A stretch of 64,000 bases of DNA, from positions 248,001-312,000 of the forward strand of contig CANUEZ040000107.1 of NCBI GenBank assembly GCA_948099385.1. The letters run 5' to 3'. Below the pieces are notes generated by a model, which was not told the origin of the DNA, made no database searches, and saw only the letters and a program-made list of their open reading frames with translations. Position numbers and translations under genes: made by a program. How positions within the stretch are numbered: position 1 is the stretch's first letter; each line of letters opens with the position of its first letter. Source of the DNA: Fasciola hepatica (Eukaryota; Platyhelminthes; Trematoda; Plagiorchiida; Fasciolidae). Below, in pieces: positions 11,801 to 24,193 of the stretch.

Positions 11801-13790
11801 TATTTTTTTGTTTTATATCTACAAGTTGTCGTGCTCACCTGTCTCATCCACTTATTCTATGTGAAATCATGTACTTCAGTCACACATTTCAGTAAACCTG
11901 TAACCAATCATTTTCGGCTAAAGATGATCACTTTTAGATCGTTCCATGGGCATCTGCGCTGCTTGAGTAGCAAAGAATCAGTCAACAAACTGAGCGGATC
12001 ATTCTTCTACCTGTTTCGATCTGATGCACTCTGAATTTTTTTGCCTAATTTACCTCTATTTCCGCCTCTATCCGAAAGTCCACAGCTGAATCGTAATACC
12101 TCAATGCTACATTGCAAGTGCTGTTCAGTCATTCTTGAATTGTTGTCTAGTTGCCGAAGTGTGGAGAAAAGCATTCACGTTTGCACGGTAACTATTGCTT
12201 GGTAGGACGTTTCATCATTACACTCACTCTTCCGCTTCTTGCTCATCCAACCCTATCAGCTGGATAATATAGGATTGTATGCATAGGATTGACGAAATCA
12301 AAAACATGGTTTCATTCAGAAAGAAGACAAATCTAAAGCGTTCCTTGTACAGCTTGCGATAGGTTCCTCATTTGGAAACTTTTAATCTTTCTGGCACGTA
12401 TTGCCCCGTGAATATGGCGCCTAAATTAGTCGGGAAAAAGTGCACATCTACAGTGCTATTTGAGGCTTTTCATCCTCATTGACCTCCGCTCCGTTGGCGC
12501 ATACATATCCCAAAAGTGACTAACATTTAGAAAAGAATTCCGGGCAATTCCAACTGGAAATATACCTTCCACAGAAGGGGACAATCCCAGTGATACTCAC
12601 ACCCAAGTGAACGTTGTATTTCGACAATACAAATCTATGTTGACTTCAGTTGCATTCGCATACTGCACTTCATTGGATGGCTTTTCACAACATGTATAAC
12701 ATTCCAAATTTAGTATATCACTACTTGCTCACCGAATCGGTTATGCCTATTATATAGTGGCATTATTGTTACATTCCAAATTCATCTGGATAGCACTGTC
12801 AGAAACTCCCGTTGGTGAGTGCTACTCAAAAGCCATATTCCAGCTATGAATTCCTCTATTAACTTCGTACCTTATTACCATGATAGAATTGGGTTGCTTG
12901 TCTCGTTGGATCGTTGATGTTCATCGTTTGAAACTTTAACAAGCTCGTTTACAAATAATGTGAACTCAAGAAGACAGACATTAAAGCGTATTCTGTTCAT
13001 GTACACATTAGATGGTTTGAGATAAACTCCCGGAACAGATGTTGAGTAGTCCTTTCTACCATTCATCCTTCATGACCAGTGAGCTAATGTCCGATTGTTC
13101 TTCGTTGGGTCATTGAGCTTCTTCGGGACATAGCAACTAGTGCACGCAATTATCATCCGAAATTCGTGAGTAGTTTCACGGTAACATTTGCGACGATAGC
13201 AATGGACACGAAAACTTCAACTTTAGATGTCTTTGACGCAAATAAGTTTTAAAGGTAGGGCTAAGAGCTCTGTGTTCCATGCTTTGTCGGAGCATGATAA
13301 GTCATCATGACTGTATTTGTATTCGTTGAAATTTCGATCATTTAACACCTTCACACGCATATTTGATCTTTTTAATTGCTGATTGAATGGTATCGTTCTT
13401 GCAGAAAGCTCAATTCAATAATTATTTTTGTTCGAATTTGCCATGTTCATTAATGTAATAAGCACTGGGTTGCCCTTTTGTAAATGACACATGGTATTTA
13501 CTTGCTATCAAGCGGTAAAACGATTATTTCTGACATGATGTCTGAATTAGGCTGATTTTCGATCATCAACAACCTCAGCTACATATCTGTATAGACAGCA
13601 TTTATCAGAAGTTACTTCTTGAACATATTCCAAAACCCATTTATTCCCGGGCTTTTGGAATATGATTTTTGAATCGGATTCACCAGATTGAGGTTGTCAT
13701 TTTCATTCTGCTTCTATCATGCCACTGAGAATTAAGTCCCTGTTGATCACACTTATTTTACTGTCATGGAGTATCGTTCGGTGAACGTGT
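8855..13790. other. No recognisable gene
   Basis: Open frames reach about 97 codons (for example 9159-9452 and 9208-9495 on the minus strand, 9938-10228 on the plus). They overlap one another on both strands and show no familiar motif. I treat them as chance frames. No repeat structure was seen. Confidence 0.4.
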
Positions 13791-13794
13791 TCGT

Positions 13795-13992
13795 TCATGA
13801 AAATTCAATTATAAAATAATATAATCAATAAACTGAAGTCATCACTGTAAACCATGGACACGTCGTACAGCTTTTTATCTTTTATGGGAATCATCAGCAG
13901 TGAAAATACGCCGAACCCTCATTGGGGCTCGAACCCAAGGCGAACAGTTGTTAGTTTATAATGAAGTACTTGGCAATCAAACTACTCATTCT
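13795..13992 (-). mobile_element. tRNA-derived SINE, Sm-alpha-like, with hammerhead remnant
   Basis: Read on the minus strand, a tRNA-like head comes first. Its A-box-like TAGTTTGATTGCC (about 13972-13984) is followed by the strong B-box GGGTTCGAGCCCC at 13924-13936. Next comes CACTGCTGATGATTCCCATA, and then a tail ending near TTGAATTTTCATGAA. From memory of the family, the schistosome Sm-alpha SINE has the same order: pol III promoter, CACTGCTGAGGAGTCCCATA hammerhead core, and a tail with TTCAATTGACTCATGAA. The match in order and wording supports the assignment, but the ends are approximate and no target duplication was found. Confidence 0.65.
13855..13907 (-). ncRNA. Degenerate hammerhead ribozyme in the SINE
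   Basis: The minus strand carries CTGATGATTCCCATAAAAG. CTGATGA (plus 13891-13897) is the invariant first core strand of the hammerhead. TCCC and the following bases fill the place of stem II. The second core strand should read GAAAC, but here it is AAAAG, so the ribozyme is very probably inactive. It sits directly after the tRNA-like head, where Sm-alpha elements carry theirs. Confidence 0.5.
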
Positions 13993-13999
13993 CGTACTA

Positions 14000-16900
14000 C
14001 TGAAATTGACTATTGTAGTTGTGTTGGAATGAGCACATCGAACAGAAGTATCGCCTGTGTCAGTAACTAGTTATTTGTGTCAAATCCGGTTCAATTCATC
14101 GGAAAGCTGCATCTCTTAAGAAAAAGGCAGATATAATCCAGATACACAGAAACCTAATGGTTGGATTTTGTAGACAGGTAGTTTTCATAGTTCTTCAAAT
14201 GACGGGCATCTCCAACATGCCTATTAAAATTCCCAAAACTTTGCTGCAAGTCAGTTCAAGCAAAATAGATTAGTAGGAGGCTTGCAATGTTGGCAACTGG
14301 GCACATTCTCATCACACCTTTCATAATTCATGTCGAGGAAGGATACCGGTTTTTCCTGTTTTCAGTTAAAATAGAAGTTTAAATGTTAGTTCAAGTTATA
14401 CTATTTTCAATGGTGGTTTTGACTAAATAATTTCAGTCGCTTTATGATACCGTTGTTTCGCAACTTCATTTGTGTGTCCAAACTTGACGGTAATTGTTCA
14501 GTTGGACGGGACTTATGGCCACCGGATGGCAGCTATGTGTGTGCTCACTCTATTTCGATGGATGTGATATTGTTGTGACAAAAATCGAGTCCATAAATTT
14601 AAAGAAAACAATAGCTCTGTACTCAATAAATAACTCATCGTTCCTGTTTGTATTCTTTACAGAGTGAATATAAATATCAGGTGGTAGTTAACACTGCTTA
14701 AAAGGCACTAGTTTCAAAGAGCCAGTGGTACAAAGTGCAAAAGTCAGAAGCGACACTGATGGCTACACACAAATTCAACACATTTTAGGAATGCCACCGA
14801 CCTCAGTTAGAATCATTTCTGTGTTGTCACACAACTGGTCGACCTCTGTACATACACCCCCATCTGCTTTTTGCCATCGAGGTTGTTCGACTACAAACTT
14901 TGTTTTATGAAGCACGTTGTCTGGCATCGACAATATTGTACTCATTTTTGCAAAGATTAAGGAGCAACGTGAAGTTGTTTTCCGTCTGAATTTTGATTGA
15001 ATTGTTGACGAGAATATGTCGTTCCAAATGTTTCTTCAATAAGTAGACACACAATTGTGGTTGGTTCAGTGAATACGATAATGGGCACAATGAGGAGAGA
15101 CATGCACGCGGGGACGTTGAACTGAACGGAACATCGAATATTTCACTTTCAACGGAATACATCATAAATAACACGAGAAACATGAGTCCGTCAAATAATT
15201 TACCACGTGCAATGCTGAGTGACAGATATGACTCAACAGTTCATATTTATCTCTCATCAGCTTCTGTAAAAAGTCATTTTCATTTTTGCCTTACTGTTTA
15301 TTGAGCATCGAACACAGAAACTGTCCTCCCATAAGAAAGGCCTCTACTTAAAAGACAAAATATAAAACGATGGGTGAATTGTTACCAGTCTGGCACATTT
15401 CCCAAGACCAAATGAGGGTTTACATCCAGCTGAGAGTCGGACATCGGATTAACATCCGTACTGAACCAAGTCATTATAGTCTGTAACATGGAAAAAGGCC
15501 TTACAGGTCACCATCGAGTTCGACTACGAATGTAGTTTTAGCGGGGGCTCACAAAAACCTGACATGCAGGGACTGGAAATTTGATTTCAGATTATCACTA
15601 GTGTGAAGAATTCAAAAAATTAAAAAATAGACCTTTTCAAGGAACACGACAAAACCCAACTTCATGGTTGTACATGTGATCGTAAAAAAATTAGGCAAGA
15701 CCCATCTTATTTCGATCTCTCTGAACCTTTTAGTTAACTACCAGTAATATTATTTCCTCTAGCTGTATCTGTGATATTTCTATTTCTCTTATTTTCCTTA
15801 GGCAAAATTACTTGCATTTTTGGTTAAAAAGCTAGAAAACAAAGTTTTAAAGAAGCTGACGATATTAACTAATTAACAGAAGAAAGCAGTTTGTGAATCA
15901 CTAGTTATTTCAGATAATAATTGTAAAGAAGGTCTAGCTGGTGTTGAAGTACTCTTATTGTGAACCAAACAACATCGAGTGTATGATTTCTGATTTTGAA
16001 TGCTATTCTTTTATGGCGCATTCAGAAATGGCACATATGAATCTACAAACCCCGAATTCGGCAAATTCGTGGACTAGAGCTCGCCCAAAGACATCAACTT
16101 CAGATTTGTTTGTAAGTCAAGGGATCAAACAAATGGAGACTTCCGTGGTTCATAAGGTCATGGGCCGTGCGTCACCCTCAGAGTCGCAGAAGTTTATGTT
16201 TACACAAGTTCATTGTCCTGTGTATGGCCCGATAAAATGATCAAGGTAGCGTAAACTCCACTGTAAAGGGGAAACAGGAAGAGAAACGATTCATTCTAGT
16301 CCGAAAGTTGTCACATACACCAGATTTCTTCCTCATAGTGCTCATTTCTGTCAGCTCTTTCGTAAACGTCCATTCAAGTCTGAGAAACTCCGAAGTGATC
16401 TGCGATCTCAGAAGCCACGGGAAATCAGTTACAAATGACAGCAAATTAGTACTTGAGACAAAAGTACTTACACGAGTTTCATGTGTTGATGCAGTTGCTA
16501 GTAAGGAAAACGGTTACCAAAATACCAGTCGTATTCATCCATGCAGTACGTTTGCAATAACTAATGGAAATTCATGAAATTGCATAAATCATTGAGTACG
16601 AACGGTAGACTGTTTTCAGCATAACTCACATTTTGTACCAGGAATAAGACAATATTTATTCAAAGAATGAAATGATATTCAAATTTTCAGGTGTTTGACG
16701 GTAAATTTATTCCCATGCAAACAATGTGGACCTTTGTGTACCATTGACACCGAAAGATGTTCCAAGAAATTTCCCGATAAGGCAACCAGCAGCAGTTAAT
16801 CAGAACTGTTGTTATTACAAAGGCAGACAGTAGTGTAAACGCTCCATATTTCGGAAGTGCCACACAATTTGTGAAATACTCTTTGCACGTCACAGTTGGG

Positions 16901-17515
16901 ACTAGTTATTTGTGTTCTTTCAGCGAGGAATGGTTTATGGGAGAGTCTCGAGCGGTTTTATTTAGCCAAAATATATTAAAATTCCTATTTGAGGCAGAAA
17001 GTTTGACAAACATCAAAATGAAAATTTGACCGAATTTTGAAATACAGAAACGGCAAGCATTAAACAAGTCCTATTTGTTTGGTGAGTTACAAGGGAAGAG
17101 TTTCCGGATAAAATTCGATTCACTGAACCATCGTCGGTTTGATCCCTCTCGAGATCAAAAAGCATGTGAAAACGATACCGCGAGTTATTTGTTTCACACT
17201 TCACTAGCTTTAACCATTTAAGCAGTGTGGTCCTATGCCATCCCTTGTGGGGGTGAATTGGAATTTGGCTCACCAGTTGTTGAATTGGAAATCGTTCAAG
17301 CAATTAGGGTTCGCATACAACTGAAGAATCGGTGGGCACAATGATTTGTACAAGAATGATATAGTTTTGGAGTCTTTAAAAGCTTAACTTGTGTGATGTG
17401 CTTTGATGAAGCATGAAAATGTAATACTGGAAAAAGTAAGAATTAGTATTTTATCACTTACGTAAGAAATCATAGGGACTGAAAAATTATGCTTTTGTTT
17501 TCGCATTAAGAGACC
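14000..17515. other. No recognised gene; one signal-peptide-like frame
   Basis: There is no family match. On the plus strand, 15941-16240 (99 codons) and 16308-16577 (89 codons) are open. The second begins MSHTPDFFLIVLISVSSFVN, a hydrophobic stretch that looks like a signal peptide, but no mature domain is recognisable and nothing supports expression. Confidence 0.35.
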
Positions 17516-17519
17516 TACG

Positions 17520-17660
17520 AAAGATAGGTGTTTTCCAATTTTTTGCACTTTATTTATCACGAGTTTTCCACAGGATTCCGGAATTCGTTCATCAGGGCCT
17601 TACGGGGCCCATTTCCTCACACAAGCATCGGCGTACATATATCGGTTAAACGATAGAATA
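17520..17660 (-). mobile_element. Retroelement 3' tail with hammerhead-like core
   Basis: Read on the minus strand: GGGCCCCGTAAGGCCC forms a hairpin (GGGCC/GGCCC), followed by CTGATGAACGAATTCCGGAA, then TCCTGTGGAAAACTCGTG and ATAAATAAAGTGCAAAAAAT. CTGATGA, an ATTCC/GGAAT stem II and a GAAAAC second strand reproduce the hammerhead order, with one extra A in the core. AATAAA and an A-run follow, as at a retroelement 3' end. No coding part could be read upstream. The assignment is by pattern only. Confidence 0.45.
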
Positions 17661-18098
17661 AGGCAGCCAGTCTATCAGCTGGCCGAAAGGTGTGCGAAAC
17701 CCACACAAATTGTCACTCAGAAAATGTTAGGCTTGCCGAGTTAAAATGCCACACAGTCATTTGAAGACAATTCGCAACAGATACAATAATGGGTTATCAT
17801 GATAAGGAGAGGATCAACATCCTGGAATGTTCAACACTTCATAAAAGATAAGTTGATGATACTCGAATTATCATAAGTGCCTAGAAGAAACGACACGAAT
17901 TATGGATGAACTCAATCATCTACCGTTGTCCCCCGATCGAGGAACACTAATTGGGAGCGTTCAGATTGTTTCTTGCTAAGAGGCATTGTATTCATGAAAG
18001 GAAATATTCAAAGTAAGATAATTTTCTACATCCAAAGAGTTTCTTACTGGTAGTTATTTAAAACACGAGGATTGTAATCAGGATGTATTTCTGTATTC

Positions 18099-18550
18099 CC
18101 AGATGTACACTTTACAATGGAAGCACATTTAGACAATACACTACACTTCCTTGAAATTAACTTGTCTAGGAGGTATGATGGAACGATCGCCAAATCCATT
18201 TACCTAGGGAATATGTGGCCAGGCTCACACTTCAATTTTGATAACTATGCCTCCGAGAAATAAAGGTGGTCAGGTCCGAATACTCGTTCGCAGAGCCCAA
18301 AGGAGTTGTACGGAAATCAATGTTGACAGCAAATTACAACTTCTGAAACAAACTTTACCTAGAAACGCAGTGTGGTCATCAAATAACAAGGCAGAACTAA
18401 AGTCGTCACAACCAAACGTCTGCGTCGGCAGTGAAATCACCGATCTCGCTTTGTTTTCTGTTCAAAAGTGATGACGGTAACTGTTTACTCAAAACATGAC
18501 TTGGATCACCGGTTCCTTGAACATACAGTGCACAAAATGCTATTACCTAA
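18099..18550 (+). pseudogene. PLE reverse transcriptase thumb and linker fragment
   Basis: Two overlapping plus-strand frames cover the region after the RT catalytic core. Frame one (18099-18263) reads PDVHFTMEAHLDNTLHFLEI, NLSRRYDGTIAKSIYLGN, then SHFNFDNYASEK and a stop. It matches the PLE pattern FTxExExDNxLxFLDxxxxRxxDGxxxxxVYRKPT. Frame two (18241-18471) carries VRILVRRAQRSCTEINVDSK and LQLLKQTLPRNAVW, the PLE linker pattern LVRTLxxRAxxIC...Lxxxlxx NgYP. DNA after the stop (18473-18530) is similar to 24177-24235, the start of the endonuclease region of the better-preserved copy. The element is truncated on both sides and frameshifted at least once. Confidence 0.7.
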
Positions 18551-18559
18551 ATTAGCCTG

Positions 18560-21500
18560 ATTTTCTGCAATAAAAATTGTGCTATTCTATAGCTTTTACT
18601 TTTCTTCACAAAAATCATCCCAAGAAAAGCATACTTTGGTAAGCCATCGAACATCTACTTTGTGATATTTCTAGCCTTCATTTTTCCTCATTATTTTCCA
18701 CTAGAATGATGTATATTTTTGAGCGCCGCTGCTCTATTTTGAAGTAAAATGCAAGTCATGCTATCAAAATCCTCTTGAGAATTTTACGTAGAATTACATA
18801 TTTCTCGTGAATTATGTAAACAGTCCGAAGCAGTATTCCCTCTTGTGCTTTCTTTCAACATGAATAATTCATCCACACTTGCGAATTGGAAATTTCTCAT
18901 ACCATTCCTGTTGTCTGGAACTTCACAGTTCATCAACTTTTATATGAGGCATTTCATTACGAAACTGTACATGCATCCCTTGACCCAAACGTGGCTCAAC
19001 CTGACTAGAAATTGAATCATACGCGAACTGGTCTTGCAGAGTTCGTCTCCAAGGTAGTAAAGAGAAGAAGCTAGAGATTGCACACTCATGAATCGGCCGT
19101 ATATTCCTGACTAGCTTTTCATTATTCTGTGACTGTTCATCCTGTGTGTATTATTAATTTGGATCACCTAGATTTGGAATGAACGCATTTCTTTCTTCGA
19201 ACAGCCCAACTGCTCATCATGAAGCTGGACGGGAGGATGATTGCCTCAAATTCTGTTGTGTTGAGAAATGAGGATTTCGTGGATTTCTGCCCCAGGTTAC
19301 CAAATTTTGTGTGATAAAGTAGATTCGAATATTTTGGTTCAAAACAAAGTGGAATAGTTGTAAGCATAAGAAAATGGAAATTTTATGGCCACATCACGAA
19401 TCCTATTTTCCGACAAGATCATGGCTCAATGGGAGCTCTAATCAGATGGGTTCAATCTTGTACATTTCAGCTATGGCGCCTCTGTAATCCTCAGAATGAA
19501 GATATTTTGTTTCCGACGTCGTCAGCAGCTTACGTCGACTCGGAGAACTTGTGAGTTCATATGATGCTTAGCTTTACATAGCTCGGCTGCTAATTCCTCT
19601 ACTCTTTAATTGAATCCACTACAAGCTGGGTGGTGTTATTTTGCTACCACGAGGATGCAAGAGAGGTGGAAAATATTCGAAAACTGGCCATGTCTGAGCG
19701 CGGATATTCACTCAGTATTGCTCAAATATGTTGGACACTCCTAATAAGCAGCTTTTTGTGGTTACATTAGGAGTCATAAGCTCGGTGCCTATTGTAAACA
19801 GGTCACAATGGCTGGTGTGTGTATGCTGTCAAATGACTGACTGAATCCAAAGGTTCACTTCGTTTCCGTGATTGTCAGTGAAAGATGAGCCTGGGAAGAT
19901 CATGAAATGACAACGGCAAATGGATGTTTGGGTTATTGCGCTTGTCTGTGTATTTGTATTCGTATGGAAACGCTATCCCGACAATTCAGCCAATGCACGC
20001 GAGAATGAAACAAGGGAAATGAGCAAGATGTCACAAATGGCACACTATCTGGATGCATACGCGCAAATACAAGGAAGAAGGAAAGTAACTCAATGAATGA
20101 GAGAGTCAAGGAGGACTCAGTTAGTTATTGAGTTCTGTAAGTAACTCAACATTCACTTTCTTTCCATTAGTTGAGACCCGAACCAGATATGATATGGCCC
20201 CGTTTCGTATAGATTTGTTTTAGACGAAATGTGGCGGAATGCAAAACGGATGGGTGAACGGGCAAGACAGAAAGATGAGTGAATGTGTAACGGATGAATG
20301 TGGTTCTGGAGTATCTCGTGGGCTAGGATCAGACAAGGTTCAATATGTTGATCAGCGAGTTCAATCAAAAGAGTATCCACGGGGATAGATGAATCGCCAA
20401 CTTAAGCTTCGGAACCACGGTACAAAGCCTCAATGTTGCGTTTAAGAAAGCAGGGAGAATTTAGAGGAATACTGAAGCAGGATGAAATAAACGTTGTAGG
20501 ATGACCTTGGAAATAACTGACTAAGCTTTCCGGAACTGCGTTTCGACATTTGAAAAGGTAGAAATCGAAGATTTCTTATGCCTTCTCAAATGTGAGTGGC
20601 TCTGCACCGTAAATTATCACAGCGATAAATCAGCTGCTTGATTCTACCTTTAAGTTATCTCCTATGACCTGGAGAATGACAAGTGAACAAATTTCAGCAA
20701 GGACTCCATATTAAGGGGAGCTTCAAATACTCATAGTGTTTGTCACTCAGATAGATAGTTTATTTCAGCTTGTTAGAATACAGGTTGGATATCAGTAGAT
20801 TGGTTAGCAGAAACGGCAACGGACTCACATATCAGTTGCAGAAGTCTCATACATAAATCGACTATTACGTGTGTCAATAAACGGGCAGACATGGGTCTCA
20901 AAATCGGGAAGATATCTTGGGAGTTCCTTGTGTCTAATCCAGTACGTGTTGTAATTGCTTTCTTTTCGCTAGATTGTGGTCGTTTGGAATGTATTGCTCC
21001 ATGATAGTAGGCAAATACAAAGTAATATTCAATTAGCAGTTAGTCCCAAACGAGGGATTAGTGAGCGGTGTCTCAAAGAAAGCAGTAGTACCGTTTTAAG
21101 ATTCGCGTTTACTCTAAACTTGCTCTTGACCGATAGGTCTTAGTAATTTATGCAGTGACAATTTACTCAATTACCATAATGTGTTGTAACTACTGACTAC
21201 GTGCGGTTCCCCATGCAAACCAAATGAGACAAAGAAAATGATCTCCAGATTCATAAAACATTCATGAATCGAGTAGCAAATGTGTGCATTTCTTCGAAAG
21301 TAATCATATCAGTATTTTTTAATAACTTTGCTCATTGTGTTTGTCAGTTCACTCTCATCAGTTGTAGACCTCTCAGTTTTCTGCTGTTCTTCTCGTTATG
21401 AAGTCAGCTTCGCACGATGTGGAGTGCAGTAAAACCCGTCAGTAAAGAACCCCTGTATCGGGAATACCCGCATTTATGGTCAACCCTTTTGATTTCCATT

Positions 21501-22300
21501 CAGTATCTTTATAATTTTCTAAAACACCCCTGTAAAAACAGATGTCCTGTACTGAAGGACATTTTGATGTTCTGTGTGAGTGTGTCTCATTGAAGATTTT
21601 ACTACTGCTTACTAAGTAAAAACTTGTGAACGAAGCGAACATGTGAAACTCAAAAATGTGCACTGGGATTGGAGTCCTTTTAGGAAGGCTGTGAGTTTGC
21701 ACATCAAATAGTTATCACTGTGGACTTTGGATGGTAAATACCCAGCTCTAATTCTCGTCACTGTCGGTCGATTCTTCGTTTGTCAGTTTCGAACTGGCCG
21801 CGGCCCCGTTCCAGAATTTTGTACTCTATTGTATATTGAATGAAGAAGGAAGCGGAAAGAGTATTACTAATAATTTTGTGTTTCCTGGAAAGCAAGATAA
21901 CATAGTTTTCCATTGCTTCATTTTCAACGATGATCTGATCATTCTCAGTGCACAAACAGTCTCTTCACAAACAGTTATTCGATCGAGAGAGCGAGAATGA
22001 TGTATTGAATTCTAGGTTCAGGAAACAAACGAAACACGGTCAACAAAATTCATACTTGCTAACTGATTCCTCAAAACCATTCATTCCATTGGATTTCCGT
22101 TGCATCCATGGATATTAGCACTTTGTTGCCGCAATTGTCCATACCAAGCTGTTTGTGGAACGATTTCTCCATTTTTATCTCCCTTGTCACATTTTTCCGT
22201 ATCGAATACAGGGGAAATTGCGTAATTCTCAAGTCAATTCATTAGTAGCTTCATGCACCCGATTGGGTGGATTCTCAGCATTTACACCATATTTGTGGAT
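18560..22300. other. No recognisable gene
   Basis: No frame here suggests a protein family, and no tRNA-like or terminal-repeat structure is visible. The stretch has the same AT-rich, stop-dense character as its surroundings. Confidence 0.45.
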
Positions 22301-22321
22301 ATAAGGATAGGAAATTGAGGA

Positions 22322-22588
22322 ATGAGTAAAATTACGGTAATTTCTATTCATTTGGAAAGTTCCGCTGGTATTTGGGGACTTTCACTGAAACAACAAGCAG
22401 AAGAGAGTGATACGATAAAACAGAATTGTGATATGCAGAAATCCAAGCAAATTGAAAGTTGGACTTTGAGCACATACACGTTACAGAAACAGCTTTTAGA
22501 GGTTGTTTGTGTAGAGGATGGTGTATATCTGAAAGTATTATCGAAGCAGTTTAACCACCAGCATCAACGTCGACAGAGGGTACCTTGA
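22322..22588 (+). other. Open frame running into a PLE, unknown
   Basis: An 88-codon frame reads MSKITVISIHLESSAGIWGL ... QKQLLEVVCVEDGVYLKVLS. Its last ten codons are antisense PLE sequence. It has no recognised domain, and a chance frame is the simplest reading. Confidence 0.15.
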
Positions 22589-23530
22589 GCTATGATTGAT
22601 TTCATTTTTTGTTCGAGGTGGGAAACAAATATATCTGTCAGAACAGGTCCCAGAGGACTAGTTATGGCAACTCCATCAACCTGCCAATATCCCAGTCCAA
22701 GGAAATGGAATTTTACATTCTAGGTGCACAATATTATTAGCCGTGACAGCCCACTGTTTGGTAATCCGATTGTCAAGTTGTTATCATCAATAATTTGGCA
22801 AATAATATGGACGGTCTCGCGAAGTGGGATATTTGTAACGAGTGAATCAACATCCATTGTTAATAAGTACTTATTGTGGATGTTCAATTCGCTCAACAGC
22901 CCACACATTTTAAAGCCATCTTTCAAGTAGTTCTTTCTGATAAATTCCCTTACTGGTTTGAGTAGTTCCGCGAACCATTTTGCTAGTCTGTGTTGCGGAG
23001 AGTTGGTCATAGACAATATTGTTCGTATTGGTATGCCCTCTTTGTGTACTTTTGGTAAGCCGTACATTTGTGGTGTTTAGCTTCCCCTGCACCTTAAACT
23101 CTTGGCTGTGGATTCCGGGATCAAGTTGGCTTTTACAAGGTTATCCAACTCTGTCCTTATTTTCTTTTCTAATTCGCTGGTGTCGTCAGTCTTTGAGTCC
23201 GGCATGAGTTTCGTTTCGTCTCCTGGTATAGACTTCATTTTATCTCTGTAGTCTGATTCGTTCTGAACAACTACTCCTGAGCCTTCGTCTTGTCGAAGCA
23301 TTACCAATTCAGGGCTCCTCCTCAGTTGGTTGATAGCTTTGTAGTGGTCCTTTGTTAAAAGGCAATTCACTTTCGTGATGCTTGTTCAGTACATGTGCTC
23401 CACATCTACCAGTTTTGCTTTGAACTATCCCATGGGGTCCTCGTTCGTCGGATGTAAGCCGGATAGCTGCTCGTAGAACAATTCAGATCTAGACTGTGAG
23501 TCGATGCGGGTGATATGCTTTGGGCTATTG
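22555..23530 (-). pseudogene. PLE N-terminal region and RT palm (inverted segment)
   Basis: Reading on the minus strand: HITRIDSQSRSELFYEQLSG (near 23510), then LLTKDHYKAINQLRR and VMLRQDEGSGVVVQNESDYR (RT motif 1, about 23300). Next is YGLPKVHKEGIPIRTILSM (RT motif 2, 23064 down to 23008), then LLTMDVDSLVTNIPL (motif A with catalytic Asp) and SPLGPVLTDIFVSHLEQ (motif B). The frame is broken by stops near 23427, 23079 and 22721 and by a shift, and the sequence decays just at the place of YVDD (about 22562). In a living PLE this region is the reverse transcriptase that copies the element RNA at the nicked target. It is clearly inactive here. Confidence 0.82.
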
Positions 23531-23977
23531 AGCGACGCGAACATCCACAATAAGTACTTATTAACAATGGATGTTGATTCACTCGTTACTAATATCCCAC
23601 TTGGCGAGACCGTCCATATTATTTGCCAAATTATTGATGATAACAACTTGACAATCGGATTACCAAACAGTGGGCTGTGCACCTCGAATGTAAAATTCCA
23701 TTTCCTTAGACTGGGATATTGGCAGATTGATGGAGTTGCCATAACTAGTCCTCTGGGACCTGTTCTGACAGATATATTTGTTTCCCATCTCGAACAAAAA
23801 ATGAAATCAACCATAGCTCAAGCTACCCTCTATCGATGTTATGTGGACGATATATTCGACATCGTAAACACGAAGGACGAAAGTGAAAACATGTTCCACC
23901 GCTTCAACACCATACACCCAAACATTCAACTAACCGAAAACGGAGAAGACAACAAGAACGTCGTATTCGAGATTTGA
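23504..23977 (+). pseudogene. PLE RT palm with YVDD (sense segment)
   Basis: A 157-codon plus-strand frame begins inside the RT, with no N-terminal domain. It carries LLTMDVDSLVTNIPLGE (motif A), ITSPLGPVLTDIFVSHLEQ (motif B) and YRCYVDDIF (motif C, YVDD at 23840-23851). It ends in LTENGEDNKNVVFEI, the start of the thumb. Compared with the inverted partner it lacks six residues (SRLIIL) before CTSNVKFHF, an in-frame 18 bp deletion. From 23978 to about 24190 the thumb continues but is scrambled by stops and frame changes. Both catalytic Asp positions of YVDD are intact, so the inactivation comes from truncation and downstream decay. Confidence 0.85.
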
Positions 23978-24193
23978 GGAAATTGAAACATGCTTTTCCC
24001 GAAATAATCGTGAAAAGAAAAGCCACAGTTGCAACATAGCACGATTTACGTCCAGGACTTGACTGAAAACGCTTATCCCGATGCGTTTCTCGAAAGGCAC
24101 AGCAAACCTAAAGTCATCAGACAAACGAATTGTTGAGTAGAAAAATTACTAGTCACCCTTTGTCTTCCATTCTAAGGTGATGACGTCAATTGC

